Source: Pseudidiomarina marina
GTDB lineage: Bacteria; Pseudomonadota; Gammaproteobacteria; Enterobacterales; Alteromonadaceae
Length of the DNA stretch: 64,000 nt
Assembly: GCF_003987045.1 (NCBI RefSeq)
Contig: NZ_PIPZ01000004.1
Span: forward strand, 1 to 64,000
Direction of reading: 5' to 3'
Within the stretch, counting starts at the first letter, position 1. Every line of letters starts with the position of its first letter. This document shows, in pieces, positions 1-6,452 of the stretch. The translations under genes and the position numbers were made by a program. Under the pieces are notes generated by a model. It saw only the letters and a list, made by a program, of their open reading frames with translations. It searched no databases and was not told the DNA's origin.

Positions 1-32
1 TGGTAAGGCCTGATTTTTCTAGACACCTTCTA
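1..32. repeat. Left terminal inverted repeat of the IS
   Basis: Begins TGGTAAGGCCTGA and contains GACACCTT. It matches the reverse complement of 1209-1240 at 27 of 32 positions. The terminal dinucleotide TG is typical of IS3-family ends. Confidence 0.85.
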
Positions 33-852
33 CCCGTTTAAAATATTCACGCTCAAAGTTGTTTGGCGACACTCTGTCATTTTTTGTATGGCGTCGAGTT
101 GGATTGTAAACCATCTCAATATAATGAAACACTGCCTGCTTGGCTTCAGCCCGGTTTGGATAAATACGACGGCGTATTTTTTCCTTCTTTAAATTGCTGA
201 AGAAGCTTTCAGCAACCGCATTATCATGACAGTTACCACGTCGACTCATACTGGCTTTAATATTGTATGCATCGAGTAACTTTCTGAACTGCCGACTGGA
301 ATATTGAGAGCCCTGGTCGGAGTGCAAACTGACTTGCTGCTGTGGCTTTCGTCGCCAATAAGCGGCTGTAATGGCTTGCATAGCCAAGTCTTCGGTCATT
401 CGGTCGCTCATCGACCAACCAACGATATTACGTGCAAATAAGTCCATGACGACCGCCAGAAAAAGAAAGCCTTCATGCGTTTTAATGTAAGTGATGTCGG
501 TCACCCACCATTGATTAGGGTGCTCGACGTTAAATTCGCGATTTAACGCGTTATCGGCAACAATATCGGTCTTACCGCCGTAGTAGCCTCGGGGCGTGTT
601 GTAACCTCGCTGCGCGCGAATGCCTTCTTTTTGCATTAAGCGTAAGATCCGATCACGGCCGCAATATTGGTTTGCATCACGAAAGTCCATATAGATATTG
701 CGGTAGCCATGAAAACCACCGCTCTCTATCCAAAACTGCTTAATTTTTTGCGCGAGTTGTTGGTCTTCACGCTCTCGCTTGCTGACTGGCGATTTAAGCC
801 AGTCATAATAGCCACTGGGGTGAACGTCTAACGTTCGGCACAAAACTCTCAC
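19..852 (-). CDS. IS3-family transposase OrfB (integrase catalytic domain)
   Basis: Catalytic half of the transposase, which cuts and joins the IS ends. An HTH_21-like N-terminal part is followed by an rve integrase core. Counting from the GTG at 852, the acidic triad is D119 (VTDITYI), D179 (HSDQGSQ) and E215 (DNAVAESFF), an exact D-x59-D-x35-E spacing. The GTG is unlikely to be the real start. The frame stays open upstream through KERYRFIKSRSSRYPV, and the protein is expected to be made as an OrfAB fusion by -1 frameshifting from orfA. The gene is intact, so the element may be active. Confidence 0.92.
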   Translation of the reverse strand: MRVLCRTLDVHPSGYYDWLKSPVSKREREDQQLAQKIKQFWIESGGFHGYRNIYMDFRDANQYCGRDRILRLMQKEGIRAQRGYNTPRGYYGGKTDIVADNALNREFNVEHPNQWWVTDITYIKTHEGFLFLAVVMDLFARNIVGWSMSDRMTEDLAMQAITAAYWRRKPQQQVSLHSDQGSQYSSRQFRKLLDAYNIKASMSRRGNCHDNAVAESFFSNLKKEKIRRRIYPNRAEAKQAVFHYIEMVYNPTRRHTKNDRVSPNNFEREYFKRVEGV

Positions 853-875
853 GGGATAACGTGAACTACGAGATT

Positions 876-1172
876 TTATGAACCGGTACCGTTCTTTGAC
901 TCGCCGGCAAAGAACACCGCGGCTTCCTTTAACAGGTTCCTTTCTTGTTCAACACGTTTCAGCTCACGTTTTAGCCGTGCATTTTCAGCTCGTAAGTCTT
1001 GCTCTTCTTCACGCGCTTTTGTTGGCTTTGAAAACTTTTTAAGCCATCCATACAGCGTTTTAGTGCTTATACCGAGCCGTTCAGCAACATCATTGACACT
1101 GTAGCCATGCACTGCGACTTGATTCACGGCTTCTTGTTTAAACTCGTCCGAATATCGGATACCTTTACCCAT
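876..1172 (-). CDS. IS3-family transposase OrfA (helix-turn-helix subunit)
   Basis: 98-residue DNA-binding half of the IS transposase. The HTH_Tnp_1-type N-terminus (IRYSDEFKQEAV) leads into GYSVNDVAERLGISTKTLYGW, the helix-turn-helix, and is followed by a charged leucine-zipper-like helix (EEEQDLRAENARLKRELKRVEQE read in pieces). In IS3 elements this helix mediates OrfA/OrfAB multimerisation. The frame overlaps the open extension of orfB in the -1 phase, as usual for programmed frameshifting. The first methionine lies about 35 bp inside the right inverted repeat. Confidence 0.92.
   Translation of the reverse strand: MGKGIRYSDEFKQEAVNQVAVHGYSVNDVAERLGISTKTLYGWLKKFSKPTKAREEEQDLRAENARLKRELKRVEQERNLLKEAAVFFAGESKNGTGS
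894..897 (-). other. Candidate -1 frameshift site joining orfA to orfB
   Basis: On the minus strand the orfA frame reads TCA AAG AAC, and the orfB frame in the same place reads GTC AAA GAA. An A_AAG slippery tetramer would let the ribosome slip by -1 from AAG to AAA. A-rich slip sites are the usual mechanism in the IS3 family. The tetramer is short, so its exact position is an inference. Confidence 0.45.
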
Positions 1173-1208
1173 GATTTACCTCTTATGGTCATAGTTACAT
1201 TTTTACCA

Positions 1209-1240
1209 TAAAAGGTGTCGGGAAATCTCAGGCCTTACCA
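1209..1240. repeat. Right terminal inverted repeat of the IS
   Basis: Inverted counterpart of bases 1-32. Its outer end, ...GGCCTTACCA, abuts the truncated hypothetical gene at 1241. Read on the minus strand, the first bases of the repeat extend that gene's reading frame by a few codons to an in-frame TGA at 1228-1230. Confidence 0.85.
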
Positions 1241-2355
1241 ATCCATAGATTTATCATCTGATTCTCTTCTGACTCGCTACTAAGTGCTAGCGAATGCAAT
1301 TCAGAGCTTCGAATAAATTTTGGAAAAGAGTGATGATCCATTGAAAATTCTGAAATAAAACTGTTCAGTCTTTTTGAAGCTTTTTGGGCGCGCAGATCAA
1401 TACATTTATGCATAGGATTTATTGGCTTGCCAACAATCTTGATTTCGTTGCTCTCCAAGTCTATCAGTAAGCATTCATCTGACCAGCTTGGATGCTCCTT
1501 GTGATGGAAAAGAGTTAAAAGTGTTTTAATCACTTCCATCCGTGCATCCGCCGATTCGCGGGCTGAATGAGGTTCTTTCTCGCTCAGCTTTTTTATGACA
1601 ACGTATGTCTCATCGTCTTCAAGAACGAAATTCTTAGCTGCGATTTTTTCTTTATGGTCCTCTGGGTTGTTTGAAACCTCGATATGGAGCTTTTTACAAG
1701 ATTCAGCAATTGTTCGAAACAGTCCTGAAGCTCTAAAAATTGCCAGATACTCTCGCCGCTCAGTATTTAACGCTTCGATGTATTCGCTAATTGCAGCGTT
1801 TCCAGATATTCTATTTTTGCCAAAATAGAAGAAATTCAAAGTAGTGTTGTGTAGCCAGTTAGAGCTAAAACCGAAATTCTTGAGTGTTGTGATATAGGTT
1901 CTAGCAAGAGCTCTGATCGCATTGATATCACGTCTTTCCTTGATGGCAGCTATGAGTAGATCTTCATTTCTCCTACGATAGGATGGCATTTCAATCTGGG
2001 ACCAAAGCAGCTCCAAAACCACACGATGCTCTGCCAGTGATTTGGTTTTGTTCTGAAGACTTGCGAGCACCGTCGGGACATCGAGCAACATTAAAGATTG
2101 AGCTACTTCATCACTCTTCAAGTTACTCGTTAGCTCTTCAAGGACATGATCTAGATTCGGCTTTTTTATCACTCCGTTCTCTATGTCTTCAATTACCTCC
2201 AAGGCCTCTCTGCAAAGAAGGCTCGTATTCAATGCCGATGGCTTGTATGTATCCAAAGAATAATCAAATAGCATTTCTTCTAACAGCTGTGCGAAGTAGA
2301 GCAACTCTTTGCTTTGATCTGGGGCGGTCCATTTTCTTAGGTTTCGAAATTTCAT
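1228..2355 (-). pseudogene. Hypothetical protein, 3' end removed by the IS (possible HEPN/Apea-type protein)
   Basis: A 375-residue frame starting MKFRNLRKWTAPDQ. It is mostly charged and helical and has no signal peptide. The native sequence ends at 1241, just after SSESEENQMINLW; the last residues and the TGA come from the IS inverted repeat, so the original protein was longer. The motif EENQMINLW next to the break resembles the beginning of the conserved core of C-terminal HEPN (Apea-like) domains, which continue as LW-ALE. This would place the lost part in the putative RNase domain. The domain guess is from memory of the family and is tentative. It lies in the same direction as the HEPN and AbiTii genes upstream. 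Confidence 0.6.
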
Positions 2356-2428
2356 CGGTTATTAGCATTCCTTAACAATCTGACATTCGAGTGGGATGCG
2401 CACCTACTATCCCAATCCACCGTTAGTA

Positions 2429-2475
2429 CGCGGTATTAAGCACATTAAATATGGTCGTTACCGCTGAATACCGCG
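2429..2475. repeat. Imperfect inverted repeat (hairpin) between defence genes
   Basis: CGCGGTATTAAGC (2429-2441) pairs with GCTGAATACCGCG (2463-2475) at 12 of 13 positions across a 21-base loop. It lies between the stop of the HEPN gene and the start of the truncated gene. There is no T-tract, so it is not a typical terminator. It could be an mRNA processing site, a protein-binding site or a relic of recombination. Confidence 0.5.
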
Positions 2476-2484
2476 CTACGCTGT

Positions 2485-3096
2485 TCACTCACACAAAGCG
2501 TCGAACTTTCTAATAAACGCTTCTTGCAGAGTTCTATTACTAGCAAGCTTATCTCCGTATTCTTTAATATATTTTTTTATGGCATCCTCAAAGTCATCCC
2601 GATACACAGTTTTGGTTTCCATGCACACAATATCCACTCCTGAATTAGACTTTCCCCATATACGCCACCCATTTTTTGTTGACGCTTCGTGAAGCAGACC
2701 ACACCTCACTGACGAGTAGAAATCCATTGCTTCAACTTCTGAAAACTTCTTGGAGAATGGTTCTCGTTTGGTTAGGAAATCAATGAAGCATTGCTTGCTT
2801 CTGTTGTACTCGTGCTTTTTTAGCTCATTTGTGTTGCACTGGCGATATGTCTTACCTTCGTAACAAGAGTCTAAGAACTCAATGAGAGAACATAATAAAG
2901 TCATTATAGTAAAGCCATAGCCATGATAACTGTCGTCATTTCTTAGGCTTTGTATGGGTTCGAGGTATCGAGACTGAACTCGCCCCCAGAAAAAGTCGTT
3001 AAACGCTTTTCTCCATTCAATCTCGTCAGTTGAACCAATTATAGATTCACGTATTTTTTGCCAGTCTTTCACTGTTTTTCTGTTAGTTATATACAT
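2485..3096 (-). CDS. Small HEPN-like protein with R-x4-H motif, candidate RNase
   Basis: A 203-residue soluble, helix-rich protein with no signal peptide. Near its C-terminal third it carries FYSSVRCGLLHEAST, in which R131 and H136 form the R-x4-H motif characteristic of HEPN ribonucleases found in toxins, Abi proteins and CRISPR effectors. The helix before it (IMTLLCSLIEFLDSCYEG, residues 64-81) would be the partner helix of the four-helix HEPN bundle. I do not recognise a named family. It starts 55 bp downstream of the AbiTii gene and could share its transcript. Its position in a phage-defence island supports a role in abortive infection, but that is inference. Confidence 0.65.
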   Translation of the reverse strand: MYITNRKTVKDWQKIRESIIGSTDEIEWRKAFNDFFWGRVQSRYLEPIQSLRNDDSYHGYGFTIMTLLCSLIEFLDSCYEGKTYRQCNTNELKKHEYNRSKQCFIDFLTKREPFSKKFSEVEAMDFYSSVRCGLLHEASTKNGWRIWGKSNSGVDIVCMETKTVYRDDFEDAIKKYIKEYGDKLASNRTLQEAFIRKFDALCE

Positions 3097-3151
3097 AGCT
3101 TGAGATGCTTAAAACCGACGGTTAAAGCCTAGAGAAAGGAAATTCAACAAC

Positions 3152-4099
3152 TCAATCTTGCTCAGCATTTTGTACCTCTCCGATATGAAGCACTTCACCC
3201 AAAAATAAATATGTATTAAGAAAGAGAGACCGAGCTTCTTCAGCAGTAACGTCTCTATGAACCCCGGTTGATACCCGATCATATAGATTGGAGAGGTTTT
3301 GACGGATCTTAGCTTTTCTTGATTTGCTCTCTACTCTTTGGTGAACAAAAGCATTTATCCGGTTTTGGTGTCTGTTAGGCCCTAGTGAGACTTCATTATC
3401 ACCTATTTTAATAGTGTCATCCGTTGGAGGAAATATTGAGTCAGCGAATGATTCAATTATCCGGCGAACCGTTGTTAATGCTTGGCTAATAGACTCTGGG
3501 TCGTCTTCTGAAAGTCGGGACATAACGGACGGAATTTGTTTAAGGATTTCGCCAGCATGTGCTGCTAATAATGTATCAATATCGCTCTTATATCTTTCAA
3601 AAATTGATTCGCTTAAACTGTCGAACTCTTTCTCGTAGTAAACATCAGTTACAAAACTATGGAGCAACGAAAATACTCTACTCCTAATACCACTGAGGAT
3701 TGCAATATAATTGGTAGTAGCTGCCAGTTGTTGTTGATGCATCCGCATCACAGCTAAGCCAGCATCACCACCCGTATTTGGTGTAGTCATTGAGCGTAAC
3801 TTAATATTCTCAGCTTCAATTGCGGCTTCATGTTGAGCCAATGGACCCCAGTAACCTTTCTTTTCATCTTTCTTGGTCCAGCGTCCCGTTTTGCCCATAA
3901 ATTTTAAGGATGTAGCATCTGAGCCGTTATAACCACTCATCTCAAAACTGATCCAACGCTGTACTTCTTCTGAACCCACCCACCGAGCTAAGCGTGATGC
4001 TTTTAGCAAAAGTGCCTCAGCGGATAATCTGCTTAGTTCAATATCATCGAGCAATTCTTTGGCTAACTCTAGAATATGTTCGGATCTGCTTTGGGACAC
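3152..4099 (-). CDS. AbiTii-domain abortive infection protein
   Basis: 315 residues. The N-terminal segment (LAKELLDDIELSRLSAEALLLKAS... followed by RWVGSEEVQRWISFEMSGY, about residues 12-58) is the hallmark of the AbiTii domain, named after a lactococcal plasmid abortive-infection protein. The rest is charged and helical, with a repeated heptad pattern near 135-215, and ends in a hydrophobic helix SLFLNTYLFLGEVLHI. The biochemical activity of the family is not known to me. The ATG at 4099 follows AGGAGAT with good spacing. The gene heads a same-strand series with the HEPN and truncated genes. Confidence 0.78.
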   Translation of the reverse strand: MSQSRSEHILELAKELLDDIELSRLSAEALLLKASRLARWVGSEEVQRWISFEMSGYNGSDATSLKFMGKTGRWTKKDEKKGYWGPLAQHEAAIEAENIKLRSMTTPNTGGDAGLAVMRMHQQQLAATTNYIAILSGIRSRVFSLLHSFVTDVYYEKEFDSLSESIFERYKSDIDTLLAAHAGEILKQIPSVMSRLSEDDPESISQALTTVRRIIESFADSIFPPTDDTIKIGDNEVSLGPNRHQNRINAFVHQRVESKSRKAKIRQNLSNLYDRVSTGVHRDVTAEEARSLFLNTYLFLGEVLHIGEVQNAEQD

Positions 4100-4139
4100 T
4101 AATATCTCCTAAGTGCTCATACACTAACGCTTCTATCTC

Positions 4140-4259
4140 TTAATCGACACTAAAAGACTTTACCGTGCAAAGCAAGAACAAGGCGCTTTTAGGTAAGTTA
4201 CACCCAATCTCTGGATTGTCGAACTGATATTGGCTTATGGATTCAATCAGCTTTTGCAT
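4140..4259 (-). CDS. Tiny ORF (39 aa) coupled to the ORF before it
   Basis: MQKLIESISQYQFDNPEIG... ending KSFSVD. Its ATG overlaps the TAA of the 67-residue frame as TAATG, a pattern typical of translational coupling. There is no recognisable family. It may be a real micro-gene or part of a decayed gene that has shifted frame at the junction. Support is only the overlap geometry. Confidence 0.25.
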   Translation of the reverse strand: MQKLIESISQYQFDNPEIGCNLPKSALFLLCTVKSFSVD

Positions 4260-4462
4260 TAACGTTTGTTTGCCACAATCATTTTTATCCCAAAGCACTT
4301 CACGTCGAATGCAGTAATTTGACTGCTAACTTTCTGGCAGTTCGGATAAGCCTGACCAAAGGCGGTCAAGTTAAAACGACTGAAATCATCTCCGTCAGCA
4401 TCCGTGCAGCAACTGACAAATATCTTACCCGTTGGGTATATACATTTTTTAAGTTTATTCAT
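4259..4462 (-). CDS. Small hypothetical protein (67 aa)
   Basis: MNKLKKCIYPTGKIFVSCC..., four cysteines, no recognised domain. A weak GGAA lies just upstream of the ATG. It shares a TAATG junction with the next tiny ORF. It lies alone between AbiTii and the SIR2 gene, in AT-rich sequence where chance ORFs are less common than in GC-rich DNA. Coding status is uncertain. Confidence 0.3.
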   Translation of the reverse strand: MNKLKKCIYPTGKIFVSCCTDADGDDFSRFNLTAFGQAYPNCQKVSSQITAFDVKCFGIKMIVANKR

Positions 4463-4583
4463 TTCCGTTTAAACCGCCTTTATGGCAGGCTATCAAAAGA
4501 TTTTTTTATATAGATCTCGGCTCTTGTGCAAAAATGAATAGCAAAAGTAACACTTACATATGTCGATACTAAGGATTGGTTAA
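4463..4583. other. Non-coding AT-rich spacer
   Basis: 121 bases with no ORF of note, including a T7 run next to ATATAGATC. Divergent small frames begin on either side, so a promoter may lie here, but I cannot place one with confidence. Confidence 0.3.
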
Positions 4584-4925
4584 ATGTCAAGCAAGAAACA
4601 CTCGGATGTAATGAGAGTGGTTGAATACGTCTTATAATACATAGTTTCAAAGTATGAAAAATTCAGCGTGCAGTCAGCAACTAAAAACGATGAACTTAAT
4701 GGAATGAATCGACATCCATTGGTTCGAATCATGCGTGATATCTGCCACGCCCCAGAAGACGATGGCAGCCTTGCAAGATATACAATGATCAATAATTACC
4801 AAACCGATAATATTTCTTGCCATTGGCAGTTAAATGCCAATATCTACTTTAGTTATTTATCATATAGATCAAGTGCAATCGGCCAAGATAGCTATGTTGG
4901 TTTCATCAGCTGCTTTAGTGGCTAA
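4584..4925 (+). pseudogene. Hypothetical gene interrupted by one in-frame stop
   Basis: An ATG at 4584 follows AAGGA with an 8-base spacer and opens MSSKKHSDVMRVVEYVL. A TAA at 4635-4637 interrupts it. The same frame then stays open from YIVSKYEKFS through NRHPLVRIMRDI to SCFSG and a TAA at 4923-4925. The good ribosome binding site and the continuity on both sides of the stop suggest a gene of about 113 codons inactivated by a single nonsense mutation, or a sequencing error. The part after the stop could be translated separately from GTG 4668. I do not recognise the family. Confidence 0.4.
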
Positions 4926-5147
4926 GATCATGGGATTTCTTTTCAGTGTTATGGACGTTTTTGGCTGACAGTATCCTTTGAAGCAAATATGACTAAACTT
5001 CTGCTGAAAGAATAAGAAGTAATCGCAAAACTGAAAGTCGCCAATAGAACTAGGCTATAAAATTATTAAGCACCACTGAACAATCGAACTATCAGCACTT
5101 TTTCATTCGACACTACCGAGCAAAATTAAGGACAGGAGATAAGGATA
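4926..5147. promoter_or_regulatory. Leader region of the SIR2-HerA operon
   Basis: 222 bases without a gene. AGGAG at 5134-5138 and AAGG at 5141-5144 precede the ATG at 5148. TATAAAAT at 5056-5063 is the best -10-like element; the nearest -35-like hexamer (CTGAAA, 5031) has a 19-base spacer, so the promoter assignment is weak. Confidence 0.35.
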
Positions 5148-6452
5148 ATGACACAACAAGAGGTAAGCTGGAAAGAAAAACACGTTTATAAAGTTCGAGA
5201 TCAGCGATCGCCTGTAATAATTGATGAACCCGAATCAGAAATATTAAGATCTGAAGTAGAACCTTGGTTAACAGCCTTATTTCAAAGCGAACATTTAGGC
5301 TTATTGGTCGGGGCAGGCCTACCTGCAGCATTGCATTCTTTGGCCAAAGGCTATGCTAATGCAGGGATGGAGAGAATGCCTTTGTCAGCTTTTAGCGACC
5401 AAATAGATAAAGCCACCATCGAAAGTGCGAAACGTGCGGGAAGAGGAAATGCCAACATTGAAGACCAAATCAGGGTATGTAACGAGCTGATTCGGGGGTT
5501 GGAAATCTATGTCACCACCGATGTTTATGGATCTGGCAAGATTCGAAAGGAGCTTCAAAAACTAAAATATGAAGTTGCGCACGGATTAGTAGCGTTTGCA
5601 AATAACGTACTTCGCAGCGAGCACAATGTTATTAATGCGGCAAAATCTGAAGTTGCGGCTGAGTATCTAATGAACTTTTTAGTGAGCTTTTCAAGTCGAT
5701 CTGCGACCAGAGAGCGATTGAACCTATTCACGACAAATTATGACCGTCTGATAGAATATGGCGCTGAACTTGCTGGAGTCAGACTAATAGACAGGTTTGT
5801 TGGCACAATAAACCCAGTATTTAGGTCATCTCGGGTTGAAGTCGACATGCACTACAATCCTCCGGGCATCAGAGGTGAACCAAGATATCTCGAAGGCATA
5901 GTGCATTTCACAAAGCTTCACGGTTCGTTAGATTGGGCAGCGAAAGACAACGTAATAAAAAGGTTTGCACTACCCTACGGAGCATCTGACATAACCCAAT
6001 ATGCTAGCGATGATCAAATCAATTTAATGGTCTACCCCAATTCTTCAAAGGATAGAGAAACTTCAGAATACCCCTACGTAGAAATGTTTAGAGACCTTGC
6101 GGCATCTGCCTGTCGAGCCAATTCAACCTTAGTCGTATACGGTTACAGCTTCGGAGATGAGCACATAAATCGCGTACTAGTGGATATGCTGTCAATTCCA
6201 TCCACTCATTTAGTGATAATTAGCTACGATGACGATAGCGGCAGAGTTCAGAACTTCTATGCTCAGGCGAAACGCCCCGCACAGATTTCTCTCTTAATAG
6301 GCAAACATTTCGGTGATCTTCAAATTCTCGTTGACAATTACCTCCCAAAGCCTGCCATAGACAGAACCACTATAAAAATGGCCGACTTGCTCAAGTCTCG
6401 AGGCTTAGCTCAGTCCGATAGTAAACATATTGAGAATGAGGACAAAGCATGA
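5148..6452 (+). CDS. SIR2-domain NADase of a SIR2-HerA defence system
   Basis: 434 residues. The SIR2 fold is shown by GLLVGAGLP (about 51-59, nucleotide loop), FTTNYDRLIEY with N197 and D199, and KLHGS with the candidate catalytic H258. The C-terminal block LVVYGYSFGDEHINRVL is shared by bacterial SIR2_2 proteins. In characterised SIR2-HerA systems the SIR2 protein degrades NAD+ after phage infection and assembles around a HerA hexamer. The stop overlaps the herA start as ATGA, so the two are co-translated. No transmembrane segment is seen. The family assignment is firm; activity is inferred from retained key residues. Confidence 0.9.
   Translation: MTQQEVSWKEKHVYKVRDQRSPVIIDEPESEILRSEVEPWLTALFQSEHLGLLVGAGLPAALHSLAKGYANAGMERMPLSAFSDQIDKATIESAKRAGRGNANIEDQIRVCNELIRGLEIYVTTDVYGSGKIRKELQKLKYEVAHGLVAFANNVLRSEHNVINAAKSEVAAEYLMNFLVSFSSRSATRERLNLFTTNYDRLIEYGAELAGVRLIDRFVGTINPVFRSSRVEVDMHYNPPGIRGEPRYLEGIVHFTKLHGSLDWAAKDNVIKRFALPYGASDITQYASDDQINLMVYPNSSKDRETSEYPYVEMFRDLAASACRANSTLVVYGYSFGDEHINRVLVDMLSIPSTHLVIISYDDDSGRVQNFYAQAKRPAQISLLIGKHFGDLQILVDNYLPKPAIDRTTIKMADLLKSRGLAQSDSKHIENEDKA

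Larger units (their letters stand above)
1..1240 (-). mobile_element. Complete IS3-family insertion sequence
   Basis: The element has two overlapping-style transposase frames on the minus strand and imperfect terminal inverted repeats that begin TGGTAAGGCCTGA at both ends (27 of 32 positions agree). The left end coincides with base 1 of the window, so the target-site duplication cannot be checked; the right end is at 1240. The transposase shows a DD(35)E triad. The element is inserted in a hypothetical gene and supplies that gene's new stop codon. That the window begins exactly at the IS edge may mean that an assembly contig breaks there. Confidence 0.93.

Noticed and set aside
2356-2484. Possible integron attC site between same-strand cassettes
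   Set aside because: The inverted repeat lacks paired RYYYAAC and GTTRRRY core sites at its ends, and the neighbouring intergenic gaps do not share its sequence. No integron integrase is visible.
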